Shown here one piece after another: positions 1-7,754 of a DNA stretch of 64,000 bases. The position numbers and the translations under genes were made by a program. Positions within the stretch are counted from its first letter, which is position 1; every line of letters starts with the position of its first letter. A model generated the notes under the pieces. The model saw only the letters and a list, made by a program, of their open reading frames with translations, did not search any database and had not been told where the DNA came from. The stretch comes from Bradyrhizobium sp. SRS-191 (lineage in GTDB: Bacteria > Pseudomonadota > Alphaproteobacteria > Rhizobiales > Xanthobacteraceae): contig NZ_JANBVS010000027.1 of NCBI RefSeq assembly GCF_024586915.1, positions 26,883-90,882 of the forward strand. The letters run 5' to 3'.

Positions 1-214
1 TCACCGTCGCGACCACCTGCTTGGTGCTCTGGCCGCCGAAGGTGGCGAGGAAGCTCGCGGTGAACTTCTCGACATCGTCGGGCGCGACATAGACATGCGT
101 CGTGTCGTATTGCGCGCCGACGCCGACGAGCGGCGCAACGTCCTTGGCGAGCGCGGGAGCGGCGAGCAGCGCGGTGGCGACAAGTGCGCCGAGCAGATGA
201 CGGGAGCGGACCAT
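1..214 (-). CDS. Secreted glyoxalase-like protein, 3' end outside window
   Basis: Only the N-terminal 71 codons lie in the window. The ATG at 214 opens a clear Sec signal peptide: basic start (MVRSRH), an Ala/Leu-rich core and a cleavage-like APALA-KD boundary near residue 23. The mature start contains a VGVGAQYDTTHVYVAPDDV stretch that I associate with exported glyoxalase/bleomycin-resistance-fold proteins of Bradyrhizobium; that family call is from memory and the catalytic part is not visible. The gene lies 28 bp downstream of the DoxX gene on the same strand, so it is probably the last gene of the minus-strand operon starting at 4349. Confidence 0.6.
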   Translation of the reverse strand, partial: MVRSRHLLGALVATALLAAPALAKDVAPLVGVGAQYDTTHVYVAPDDVEKFTASFLATFGGQSTKQVVATV

Positions 215-242
215 GGTGACCTCGGACAAATAGGAGCTGGGA

Positions 243-659
243 TCAGGCACGGCGGGCGCGCCGGGACATGATGGAGACGAGCACGAGGCCTGCGATCAGG
301 CCGAGATGCTCGAAGAAGGCGTTGAGCGCCATGAACCGGTCATGGCCCTCCAAGTGCCAGAAATCATTGGCGGTCAGCATGGCGACGAATGTCAGCACGC
401 CGAGCCCGCCGGCGCCGAGCCAGACGAACCGGTTGACCACGACCAGCACCGAACCGATCAGCTCGACCGCAATCGCGGCGACCGCCCACAGCGCCGCCGG
501 CTTCAGGCCGAAATGGGCCTGTTCAGCGATGGCGCCGGAGACGTCCGTGAGCTTCTGGACGCCGCCTATCAGATAGGCCGAGATCAGCGCGAACCGCGCT
601 GCGGGCCAGAGCCACGGCCAATCGAGCACCGCAGCGATCGGCCGGGGCGTGTCGGACAT
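243..659 (-). CDS. DoxX family integral membrane protein
   Basis: A 138-residue protein with four hydrophobic segments (about residues 20-36, 55-72, 76-93 and 115-128), the usual size and topology of DoxX/DoxD-like inner-membrane proteins. DoxX relatives are linked to quinone-related redox and sulfur or peroxide stress; the substrate here is unknown. A second ATG three codons upstream at 668 (MAAMSDTP) is equally possible. I prefer 659 because a GAGA-containing stretch lies about 8 bases ahead of it. It starts just after the amidohydrolase stop (670-672), so the two are almost certainly cotranscribed. Confidence 0.8.
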   Translation of the reverse strand: MSDTPRPIAAVLDWPWLWPAARFALISAYLIGGVQKLTDVSGAIAEQAHFGLKPAALWAVAAIAVELIGSVLVVVNRFVWLGAGGLGVLTFVAMLTANDFWHLEGHDRFMALNAFFEHLGLIAGLVLVSIMSRRARRA

Positions 660-669
660 CGCCGCCATC

Positions 670-2547
670 TCAGACCGCCCAGCAGGCGCAGCCGAGCGCG
701 CCCCAGAAGCTCTTGAGATCGGCGACCGGCAGCTGGCTCGACCACGACCGCGCATGGTCATGACCGTGCATGCCGCAGGCATTGGCGCAGCCGCACATCT
801 GCATCGCCTGGGCGCGCACAGCGCCGGTGTCATCCTTCGCAAGCCACGCACCGTAGCCGCCGAAGCGGCGCACCGGCGACCAGTCGGGCATGGCCGGCGG
901 CGGTGCGGCATCGTCGAGTGTCTTGAAGTCGGAGGCCGCGTAGACGACGCGGCCGCCGACCATGGTGAGGTGGCTCGTGATGTCGGCGATCTCGGCCTCG
1001 GCGCAGGAGAAGAAGTCGCGATCCGGCACGATGAGATCGGCGAACTGACCGACTTCGATGCGGCCCTTCCTGCCCTCTTCATTGGAGAACCAGGTGACGT
1101 TCTCGGTCCACATCCGCAACGCGGTCTCGCGATCGAGACAGTTGCGCTGCGGGTACAGCCGCAAGCCGCCGACCGTGCGGCCGGTGACCAGCCACGACAG
1201 CGAGACCCAGGGATTGTAGGACGCGACCCGCGTCGCATCGGTGCCCGCGGAGACCTTGACGCCCTTGTCCAGAATCTTCTTCACCGGCGGCGTCGCCTCC
1301 GCCGCGCCATGGCCGTAGCGCTCGACGAAGTACTCGCCCTGATAAGCCATGCGGTGCTGCACGGCGATGCCGCCGCCGAGCGCCGCGATGCGGTCGATCG
1401 ACTGGTCCGAGATGGTCTCGGCATGGTCGAAGAACCATTTGAGGCCGTCGAGCGGCGTGTCCTGGTTGACCTTCTCGAACACGTCGAGCGCGCGCGAGAT
1501 GGTCTCGTCATAGGTCGCGTGCATCCGCCACGGCCATTTGTTCTGCACGAGGATGCGCACGACGTCCTCGAGCTCGCCTTCCATTTCGGCCGGCATATCC
1601 GGCCGCGGCACGCGGAAATCCTCGAAATCGGCGGCCGAGAATACCAGCATCTCGCCGGCGCCGTTGTGCCGGAAATAATCGTTGCCCTGCTTGTAGGCCG
1701 AGCTTTGTGTCCAGCGCAGGAAGTCGTCCTTCTCGCCCTTCGGCTTCTGCGTGAACAGATTGTAGGCGAGCCGGATGGTGAGCTGGCCATCATCCGACAG
1801 CTTCTGGATCACGGCATAATCGTCGGGATAGTTCTGGAAGCCGCCGCCGGCGTCGATCGCGCCGGTGACGCCGAGCCGGTTGAGCTCGCGCATGAAGTGC
1901 CGCGTCGAGTTGAGCTGATAGTCGAACGGCAGCTTCGGGCCCTTGGCCAAGGTAGCGTAGAGAATGGCCGCATTCGGTTTGGCCAGAAGAAGGCCCGTGG
2001 GATTGCCCCTGATATCGCGCATGATCTCGCCGCCGGGCGGCTGCGGCGTGTCCTTGTCGTAGCCGACGGCGCGCAGCGCGGCGCCGTTGAGGATGGCACG
2101 ATCGTAGAGATGCAGCAGGAATACCGGCGTATCCGGCGCCACCGCGTTGAGCTCGTCGATCGTCGGCAGCCGCTTCTCGGCGAACTGATGCTCGGTGAAG
2201 CCGCCGACCACGCGCACCCATTGCGGCGGCGGCGTGATCGCGACCTGCGCCTTCAGCATCGCCATGGCGTCGGCCAGCGAGCGCACGCCGTCCCAGCGCA
2301 GCTCCATGTTGAAGTTGAGCCCACCGCGGATGATGTGCAGGTGATTGTCGATCAACCCAGGCAGCACGCGCCGGCCTTTCAGATCGATCACCTTCGTCGC
2401 GGGGCCGGCGAGTTTCATGACGTCCTGCTCGTGGCCGACGGCCGTGAACACGCCGTCCTTGATCGCGACCGCGTTGGCCTGCGGGTTGGAGCGGTCGAGC
2501 GTCGTGAACAGGCCGCGATGCAGGATGAGATCGGGATGGTCGCTCAT
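670..2547 (-). CDS. YtcJ-like metal-dependent amidohydrolase
   Basis: A 625-residue amidohydrolase-superfamily enzyme (amidohydro_3/YtcJ type). It has an N-terminal beta-sandwich piece, the metal-binding NHLHII motif around residue 70, an internal HATYDE/DHAET pair, and a GTDATR motif carrying the usual catalytic Asp. YtcJ-type enzymes hydrolyse amide or ester bonds in small, often cyclic, substrates; the substrate here cannot be read from the sequence. The C-terminal 50 residues are odd: they are Cys-rich (CGCANACG, then GCACW at the end) with an HGHDH run, resembling a small metal-binding tail. The start overlaps the XapX gene by 4 bases (ATGA), which fixes the start and argues for translational coupling. 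Confidence 0.88.
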   Translation of the reverse strand: MSDHPDLILHRGLFTTLDRSNPQANAVAIKDGVFTAVGHEQDVMKLAGPATKVIDLKGRRVLPGLIDNHLHIIRGGLNFNMELRWDGVRSLADAMAMLKAQVAITPPPQWVRVVGGFTEHQFAEKRLPTIDELNAVAPDTPVFLLHLYDRAILNGAALRAVGYDKDTPQPPGGEIMRDIRGNPTGLLLAKPNAAILYATLAKGPKLPFDYQLNSTRHFMRELNRLGVTGAIDAGGGFQNYPDDYAVIQKLSDDGQLTIRLAYNLFTQKPKGEKDDFLRWTQSSAYKQGNDYFRHNGAGEMLVFSAADFEDFRVPRPDMPAEMEGELEDVVRILVQNKWPWRMHATYDETISRALDVFEKVNQDTPLDGLKWFFDHAETISDQSIDRIAALGGGIAVQHRMAYQGEYFVERYGHGAAEATPPVKKILDKGVKVSAGTDATRVASYNPWVSLSWLVTGRTVGGLRLYPQRNCLDRETALRMWTENVTWFSNEEGRKGRIEVGQFADLIVPDRDFFSCAEAEIADITSHLTMVGGRVVYAASDFKTLDDAAPPPAMPDWSPVRRFGGYGAWLAKDDTGAVRAQAMQMCGCANACGMHGHDHARSWSSQLPVADLKSFWGALGCACWAV

Positions 2548-2831
2548 GAAGCCTTCTCGTCTGGCGCAGCGTGGTTGGTGGTGTCTGCCCGGCCGTGATG
2601 GCCGGGCAGCAGGCCGAAGATGTGCGTGGCGCAGGCCGCCTTCTGCCAGGCAGCCGCGATGCTGCTGCCATCCAGGAGTTGCCTGCCCACGGGGATCACC
2701 TGCTCTCCGACGAGGATGCCGAGCAGGCCGACCAGCGCCACCAGAGGCGGCGCCGGCGAGCGGACCTGAAGCAGGCTGTAGATCACGCCGACCAGCAGCC
2801 CTGCCCCGAGCGAGAACAGATAGATCTTCAT
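2544..2831 (-). CDS. XapX domain (DUF1427) small membrane protein
   Basis: A 95-residue protein with two hydrophobic helices (about residues 3-20 and 29-45) separated by the diagnostic RSPAPPLVALVGLLG stretch of XapX/DUF1427 proteins. No biochemical role is established for this family that I know of; its members often sit beside small-molecule hydrolases, as here. The tail beyond about residue 60 is polar with two His-rich spots. It begins 12 bp after the isochorismatase-like gene and overlaps the amidohydrolase start by 4 bp, in the middle of the operon. Confidence 0.85.
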   Translation of the reverse strand: MKIYLFSLGAGLLVGVIYSLLQVRSPAPPLVALVGLLGILVGEQVIPVGRQLLDGSSIAAAWQKAACATHIFGLLPGHHGRADTTNHAAPDEKAS

Positions 2832-2843
2832 GGTGCGCCCCGA

Positions 2844-3488
2844 TTACTTCGCGCCGCCCTCGGAGGCATGCTCGCCGAGCGCCCACTTCGAGAAGCGGAT
2901 CTGGATGCCGTAGGGCGAATGCGCCTTGAGGATCTCCATCATTCCGTCGTAGGTCTCGGCGCGCGCCCAGTCCTGCTGCAGTTCGAAGGCGAACTGGCAC
3001 GAGGTGATCGGCACCGCGCCGGCCTGCACCGCGCGATCCATCGCGCGGTTGTGCGCCTCGAGCGACAGATCGCCGCAGGCATCGGCCGGGATGTAGATCT
3101 CATAGCCCTCGCGCAGCATGTCGAGCGTGGGGAATAGCACGCAGGCCTCGGTCCACAGTCCTGCGATGATGAACTTCTTGCGGCCGGTGGCGGCCACCTG
3201 CTTGCGGAAGCCGGCGTCGAGCCAGGAGTTCATCGCCGTGCGGTCGACGATGTCGTGCTCCGGAAACAGATCGGTGATCTCAGGCATGAACGGGCCGGAG
3301 AACGAATCCTTGGCGACGGTCGTGATCACGGTCGGCAGCTTGAACAGTTTCGCCGCCTTGGCGACGATCTGGATGTTGTTGAAGACGCCGAGACGGTCGT
3401 GCGACTGCACACCCTGATACATCGCCGGTTGATAGTCGATCAGAGCCACGGCGCAGTTCTGCGGCGTGAGCATTTCGAGCTTGGACAT
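2844..3488 (-). CDS. YcaC-like isochorismatase-family cysteine hydrolase
   Basis: A 214-residue cysteine hydrolase of the isochorismatase superfamily, closest in architecture to YcaC. Seen in sequence: the active-site Asp in ALIDYQ (D18), a basic residue at the expected second position (R83 in VDRTAMNSW), and the nucleophile Cys in LWTEACVLF (C116). The family cleaves C-N or C-O bonds in small amides or enol ethers; many members have no known substrate. It is the second gene of the operon, 36 bp after the alpha/beta hydrolase. Together with that hydrolase and the amidohydrolase it gives the operon three different hydrolase folds. Confidence 0.88.
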   Translation of the reverse strand: MSKLEMLTPQNCAVALIDYQPAMYQGVQSHDRLGVFNNIQIVAKAAKLFKLPTVITTVAKDSFSGPFMPEITDLFPEHDIVDRTAMNSWLDAGFRKQVAATGRKKFIIAGLWTEACVLFPTLDMLREGYEIYIPADACGDLSLEAHNRAMDRAVQAGAVPITSCQFAFELQQDWARAETYDGMMEILKAHSPYGIQIRFSKWALGEHASEGGAK

Positions 3489-3524
3489 GGATATCTCCGT
3501 GACAGGTGTGTGATGCGGAGGGCG

Positions 3525-4349
3525 TCAGCCCTTGATGAAGGCCAGGAGGTCGGCGTTGATGGTCGCGGCCTCGGTGGTCGGCATGCCGTGCGGGAAGCCC
3601 TTGTAGGTCTTGAGCGTGCCGTTCTTCAGCAGCTTGGCCGACAGCGGCGCGGAGTCGGCGTAAGGGACGATCTGATCGTCCTCGCTGTGCATCACCAGCA
3701 CCGGCAGCGTGATCTTCTTCAGGTCCTCGGTGAAGTCGGTCTGCGAGAACGCGACGACGCCGTCATAATGCGCCTTCGCGCTGCCCATCATGCCCTGCCG
3801 CCACCAGTTCTGGATCACGGCCTCGGACGGCTTGGCGCCAGGCTTGTTGAAGCCGTAGAACGGGCCGGCCGCGATCTCGCGATAGAACTCGGCACGGCGG
3901 GTCGCGGTCTGGGTCTGGAAGTCGTCGAATACCGACTTGGGCAGGCCGCCGGGATTGGCGGCGGTCTGCAGCATCAGCGGCGGCACTGCGGCGATGATTG
4001 CGGCCTTGGCAGCGCGGCTCTCGCCGTGACGCGCGAGATAGTGCACGACCTCGCCACCGCCCGTCGAATGGCCGACATGCACAGCGTTCTTGAGGTCGAG
4101 ATGCGCGGTCAGCGCCGCGAGGTCGTCGGCATAGTGGTCCATGTCGTGGCCGTCGGAGACCTGGGCCGAGCGGCCGTGGCCGCGGCGATCATGGGCGATG
4201 ACGCGGAAGCCGTGATTGAGGAAGAACATCATCTGCGCATCCCAATCGTCGGATGACAGCGGCCAGCCATGGCTGAACACGATCGGCTGACCGGAGCCCC
4301 AATCCTTGTAGTAAATCTCTGTGCCGTCGTTGGTTTTCAGAACGGGCAT
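3525..4349 (-). CDS. Alpha/beta hydrolase, non-heme chloroperoxidase-like
   Basis: A 274-residue alpha/beta hydrolase. The oxyanion region SHGWPLS is near residue 26, the nucleophile elbow GHSTGGGE puts Ser at 95, the acid residue lies in HSEDDQIVP, and the final His is in GFPHGMP. This pattern (GHSTGGG) is typical of esterases annotated as cofactor-free haloperoxidases. The ATG at 4349 has an AGGAGA ribosome site about 6 bases upstream, so the in-frame start at 4373 is unlikely. It is the first gene of the minus-strand operon and its start faces the AraC regulator at 4501, with a 151-bp shared promoter region. Confidence 0.9.
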   Translation of the reverse strand: MPVLKTNDGTEIYYKDWGSGQPIVFSHGWPLSSDDWDAQMMFFLNHGFRVIAHDRRGHGRSAQVSDGHDMDHYADDLAALTAHLDLKNAVHVGHSTGGGEVVHYLARHGESRAAKAAIIAAVPPLMLQTAANPGGLPKSVFDDFQTQTATRRAEFYREIAAGPFYGFNKPGAKPSEAVIQNWWRQGMMGSAKAHYDGVVAFSQTDFTEDLKKITLPVLVMHSEDDQIVPYADSAPLSAKLLKNGTLKTYKGFPHGMPTTEAATINADLLAFIKG

Positions 4350-4430
4350 GATTGTCTCCTGCGCCAGCCGCACGATCGCTCCGACAAATTTCGTATCGCG
4401 ATCGCCAATTCCAGGTGCTATGCAGTCTCA

Positions 4431-4444
4431 TGTGCACCTGCACA
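4431..4444. promoter_or_regulatory. Candidate operator: TGTGCA-CC-TGCACA inverted repeat
   Basis: A perfect 6-bp inverted repeat with a 2-bp spacer lies in the 151-bp region between the divergent hydrolase operon (start 4349) and the AraC-type regulator (start 4501). Placement and symmetry suggest a binding site for a dimeric regulator controlling one or both directions. AraC proteins more often bind direct repeats, so another factor is possible. Confidence 0.4.
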
Positions 4445-4500
4445 ATGATCCGAGGATGCCAAAGCACTGGCTTCGGAAGGCCATGGAGTAAGCCGAGGGG

Positions 4501-5550
4501 ATGGCTCAGCAGCTTCGATCCACATCGTCAGCCTGGATGCGTGGCGTCGCGAGCACGTTGAATGAGCAGGGGCTCGATGCGGCCGCGCTGTTCGCCGAGG
4601 TCGGCCTGTCCGTCGCGGATCTCGAGGATTGCGATCACCGCTGGCCCACTGAGGCGTTGAGCCGGCTGTGGGTGCTGGCGGCCGAACGCTCGGGCAATCC
4701 CGATATCGGCCTCGTCAATGTCGCAGCACCCCGTCCGCACAATTATGGCGTCGCGGGCTACGCCATGATGTCGAGCCCGGATCTGCAGACGGGGCTGATG
4801 CGCCTGATCCGCTACATGTGCCTGGTCAGCGACGCCGTCGCGATCACGCTGGAGGACGGCCAGGGCGGCCGCTGGGTGCGCACCGACGTCTATGGCGGCG
4901 AATGCCCGATCCCGCGGCAGCGCTACGACTACGGCATCATCAATCTGCTCAATCTGTGCCGCTGGATGCTCGACCGCCCCCTGACGCCGCTCGCGGCGCG
5001 CTTCTCGCATTCCGTGCCACTGTCGATCGCGGCCTACAACAAGGCGTTCCAGTCACCGCTCGAATTCGATGCGCCGTTCAACGGCTTCCTGGTCTCGGAG
5101 GAAGATCTCGCCTGCAAGCTGACGACGTCAGCGCCCGAGCTGATGCCGATCCATGATCGCATCGCCGACGAGGCGCTGGAGCGCCTGGTCAAGACCGATA
5201 CCGCCTATCGCGCCCGGACTGCCATCGCCAGGCTGCTGCCCGACGGCAGCCCGCTGCGTTCGGCCATCGCCGCCGCGCTGGGCTTGAGCGATCGCACCTT
5301 CCAGCGCCGGCTCGCCGACGAGGGCATCTCTTTCAGCGATCTCGTCGACGATACCAGGCGCGAACTCGCCCAGCGTCATCTCGCCGACTCCCGCATGACG
5401 CTGGCCGACATCGGCTATCTGCTCGGCTATGCCGATCAAAGCACGTTCTTCCGCGCGTCCAATCGCTGGTTCGGCGAATCGCCGGGCGAATATCGGGCGC
5501 GCATCAGCAACGGCCATCCGCGCGAGATCGAGGCCGCTCAGCAGAAGTGA
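4501..5550 (+). CDS. AraC-family transcriptional regulator (OruR/ArgR-like)
   Basis: A 349-residue regulator. Residues about 20-205 look like the 'arabinose-binding' effector domain found in OruR-type AraC proteins. Residues about 255-335 form the double helix-turn-helix, with the recognisable ALGLSDRTFQRRL and DIGYLLGYADQSTFFRASNRWFG blocks (given as separate motifs) and the closing SPGEYR. It is transcribed away from the six-gene hydrolase operon across a short shared promoter, the usual arrangement for a local regulator. The effector is unknown. It converges with the SnoaL-like gene, with 14 bp between the stops. Confidence 0.9.
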   Translation: MAQQLRSTSSAWMRGVASTLNEQGLDAAALFAEVGLSVADLEDCDHRWPTEALSRLWVLAAERSGNPDIGLVNVAAPRPHNYGVAGYAMMSSPDLQTGLMRLIRYMCLVSDAVAITLEDGQGGRWVRTDVYGGECPIPRQRYDYGIINLLNLCRWMLDRPLTPLAARFSHSVPLSIAAYNKAFQSPLEFDAPFNGFLVSEEDLACKLTTSAPELMPIHDRIADEALERLVKTDTAYRARTAIARLLPDGSPLRSAIAAALGLSDRTFQRRLADEGISFSDLVDDTRRELAQRHLADSRMTLADIGYLLGYADQSTFFRASNRWFGESPGEYRARISNGHPREIEAAQQK

Positions 5551-5564
5551 GCGGCCGCGCGGCT

Positions 5565-6023
5565 TCAGAACATGCCGTTGGTGTTCGCCGACTGCTCGGG
5601 GATCGGCTGCACCGAATCCCAATGCTCCTCGATCCTGCCGTCCTTCAGCCGGAAGATATCGACGATCGCATTGCCGCGGGTGCCGGGCTCGCGAACGGCA
5701 TGCACGCGCAGGATGACGAAGTCGCCGTCGACCAGCACCTTGGTGATCTCGCTGTGCGACTGCGGATACTTCGCCTTCAGGAATTCGATGAACTTGCGGA
5801 AGCCCTCCGGACCGTCTTCGGCACTCGGATTGTGCTGAATGTATTTGCCGAGATATTTCGAGGCTGCAGCGAAGTCCTTCCGGTTGAGGCCCTGCTCATA
5901 GAAGTCGAGCACGATCTTCTTGTTGCGCTCCTCGTCCGCCGAATAAGCGCGCTCCGCCAGCGCGGGCGTCGCAAAGATACCGGCAAGCGCAACAGCCAGA
6001 GCCGCGACGATACCTGTCCTCAT
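5565..6023 (-). CDS. Secreted SnoaL-like (NTF2-fold) protein
   Basis: A 152-residue protein with an N-terminal signal peptide (MRTGIVAALAVALAG, ending ATPALA) followed by a SnoaL/NTF2-like domain. Supporting motifs are the NKKIVLDFYEQGLN helix, YIQHNP, and the terminal FRLKDGRIEEHWD strand. Members of this group are often annotated as polyketide-cyclase-like or predicted ester cyclases, and most have no assigned reaction. I chose the ATG at 6023, which follows a GGGGA stretch; an in-frame TTG at 6044 exists but would place charged residues before the signal peptide. Confidence 0.82.
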   Translation of the reverse strand: MRTGIVAALAVALAGIFATPALAERAYSADEERNKKIVLDFYEQGLNRKDFAAASKYLGKYIQHNPSAEDGPEGFRKFIEFLKAKYPQSHSEITKVLVDGDFVILRVHAVREPGTRGNAIVDIFRLKDGRIEEHWDSVQPIPEQSANTNGMF

Positions 6024-6083
6024 CAAGTCATCCCCTGATACCAAGCGCCGTCCGTGATGACCGACGGCCCGTCTCCACCTGGA

Positions 6084-6115
6084 TCATGATGCGTTTCAGC
6101 GGAAACGCATCATGA
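6084..6115. repeat. 14-bp perfect inverted repeat (ATGATGCGTTTC type)
   Basis: Arms 6084-6097 and 6102-6115 are perfect reverse complements around a 4-base AGCG loop. It lies in the 219-bp gap between the SnoaL-like gene and thiD, directly beside a second palindrome. The sequence matches a type I recognise as dispersed in Bradyrhizobium and Rhodopseudomonas intergenic DNA. It may act as a transcript-end hairpin for thiD, but no T tract follows. Confidence 0.7.
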
Positions 6116-6131
6116 CCTCATCTCTTTGTTT

Positions 6132-6180
6132 GAGCATGATCTTCTCGGAAAACCGGTTTCCACTTTTCCGGATCATGCTC
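6132..6180. repeat. GAGCATGATC palindromic intergenic repeat
   Basis: Outer arms GAGCATGATC (6132-6141) and GATCATGCTC (6171-6180) are perfect reverse complements. Inside them CGGAAAA and TTTTCCG pair again around an ACCGGTTT centre. The whole reads as a 49-bp near-palindrome of the kind repeated many times in Bradyrhizobium-type genomes. Copy number cannot be checked here. Confidence 0.75.
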
Positions 6181-6242
6181 TAGCATGACCGACCGCCATC
6201 ACGCGGATCGACCGCAGCCTGCGGCCTCAAAACCGTGTGACC

Positions 6243-7043
6243 TCAATAGAACCGATAGAGATGATGCACCGGCCCGTGGCCGTGCCCGACCGTGAAGCGA
6301 TCGGCCGCCGCAATCGCGCCGGAGATGAAGGCCTTGGCGTTGCGCACGGCCGTCTCGAGGCCTTCGCTCTTTGCCAAGCCGGCGGCGACCGCCGACGACA
6401 GCGAGCACCCGGTGCCGTGCGTGTTCTGCGTCGCCACGCGCGGCGCCGGCAGCGCGATGCAGCTCGCTGAGGTGATCAGGTAATCGGTGCTCTCGGCGCC
6501 CTGCCCGTGGCCGCCCTTGATCAGCACCGTCGGACAGCCGAGCGCGAGCAGGCGCCGGCCCTGCGCCGCAATCGCTTCGTCGGTGTCGGCGATCGGCTCG
6601 CCGAGCAGCGCGGCCGCCTCCGGCAGGTTCGGCGTGATCAGCGCGGCCTGCGGAATGAGCCGGCGGCGCAGCGCGTCGATGGCGTCCTCCGGCAGCAGCC
6701 GGGCGCCAGATGTCGCGACCATCACCGGATCGAGCACGACATGCGCCGGCTTCCACCGATCGAGGCTCGCCGCGATCGCCTCGGCGATCGGCGCCTGCGC
6801 CACCATCCCGATCTTGACTGCGCCGACGGCGAGATCGTCGAACACCGCGTCGATCTGGGCCGTCACGAAATCCGGCGGCACCAGGTGCACCCCGGTCACG
6901 CCGGTCGTGTTCTGGGCCGTCAGCGCGGTCAGCACCGAGGCTCCGTAAACCGACAGCGCGGCGAAAGTCTTCAGATCGGCCTGAATGCCGGCTCCCCCGG
7001 AGGAATCCGAGCCGGCGATGGTAAGTGCGACGGGGGTGCTCAT
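6243..7043 (-). CDS. thiD: Hydroxymethylpyrimidine/phosphomethylpyrimidine kinase ThiD
   Basis: A 266-residue ribokinase-like enzyme that phosphorylates HMP and then HMP-P to HMP-PP for thiamine synthesis in the cytoplasm. Visible signatures are the N-terminal TIAGSDSSGGAGIQADLK substrate loop, DPVMVATSG in the middle and the anion-hole NTHGTGCS near residue 208. The length fits the family. The ATG at 7043 follows AGGAGTAGGG. It stands alone: no other thiamine gene and no visible THI-box lies in the 122 bp between it and the divergent Lrp-like gene. Confidence 0.95.
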   Translation of the reverse strand: MSTPVALTIAGSDSSGGAGIQADLKTFAALSVYGASVLTALTAQNTTGVTGVHLVPPDFVTAQIDAVFDDLAVGAVKIGMVAQAPIAEAIAASLDRWKPAHVVLDPVMVATSGARLLPEDAIDALRRRLIPQAALITPNLPEAAALLGEPIADTDEAIAAQGRRLLALGCPTVLIKGGHGQGAESTDYLITSASCIALPAPRVATQNTHGTGCSLSSAVAAGLAKSEGLETAVRNAKAFISGAIAAADRFTVGHGHGPVHHLYRFY

Positions 7044-7165
7044 TCCCTACTCCTAGCGCGGGCCGGCCGCGCCCGGCAAGCAGCCCCGACCGCCGGAGAA
7101 AGCGTATCGACTTCGCAGGAAAACGCTATATTGAGGCCTCAAACGTCTTCCGGAGACCGCCCGCA

Positions 7166-7411
7166 ATGGTTCCCTTCTTCGTCCAGATCAAGTGCAAGCT
7201 CGGCCAGTCCTATGTCGTGGCCAATGCACTGGCCGAGGCCGAGATCGCCTCGGAGATCTATTCGACCGCCGGCAATTACGACCTGCTGGTGAAGTTCTAC
7301 GTCGACAACGAGACCGACATCGGCCACTTCGTCAACGAGAAGGTCCAGGTCCTGCCGGGCATCCAGGACACCCACACCATCATCACCTTCAAGGCCTTCG
7401 GCGCGAGCTGA
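7166..7411 (+). CDS. Stand-alone Lrp/AsnC effector (RAM) domain protein
   Basis: An 81-residue protein made only of the alpha-beta sandwich 'RAM' domain that in Lrp/AsnC regulators binds amino acids. It begins at once with VPFFVQIKCKLGQSY and contains AGNYDLLVKFYV and VLPGIQDTHTIITFKAF. There is no helix-turn-helix and no room for one: upstream sequence in frame lacks a plausible DNA-binding helix. Stand-alone RAM proteins form oligomers and can modulate full-length Lrp proteins. It is divergent from thiD and followed by a hairpin at 7438. Confidence 0.9.
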   Translation: MVPFFVQIKCKLGQSYVVANALAEAEIASEIYSTAGNYDLLVKFYVDNETDIGHFVNEKVQVLPGIQDTHTIITFKAFGAS

Positions 7412-7754
7412 ACGCGCGGGCCGCGCCCGTGGAGAAAGGCGCCCGTCGTAACCGACGAGCGCCGAAATCCTCAAAATGGCACAAGCATGATTTCGTCATG
7501 AAAGCCGGAGAGCGGCCCCGCCGCATGCCGGATGGAAGCCTTGCGGGCAGTTCGGAAAGCCGGACCTTTCGATCGCGAGGGGGCAATGTGGGGACCATCG
7601 AACGGCCCGGCTTTCCGTCAGGGCAACTTGGCGTTAGGCCTCCTTTAACCGGTACGCGCAGCATCGGGTCAAGGCGAACGGGCCGTCGGATACGGTTGAT
7701 CAAGAAGTTGAGACGAAAGCTCAATCAAGTCGGCGACGTCGTGTGAAGAGTGAG
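7412..7754 (+). other. Gene-free stretch between Lrp-like and AraC genes
   Basis: About 340 bases without a credible coding region. It holds a near-perfect hairpin close to the upstream gene (7438-7463) and an 11-bp inverted repeat, CGGAAAGCCGG (7553-7563) with CCGGCTTTCCG (7607-7617). An additional AAAGCCGG half-site starts at 7501. The pair may be a regulator site for the AraC gene that follows. Confidence 0.5.
7438..7463 (+). terminator. Hairpin after Lrp-like gene, no T tract
   Basis: Arms 7438-7448 and 7453-7463 pair over 11 positions with one mismatch around a TAAC loop, 26 bp past the stop codon. There is no following T run, so it may be a weak or Rho-assisted terminator or only an RNA-stabilising stem. 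Confidence 0.4.
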
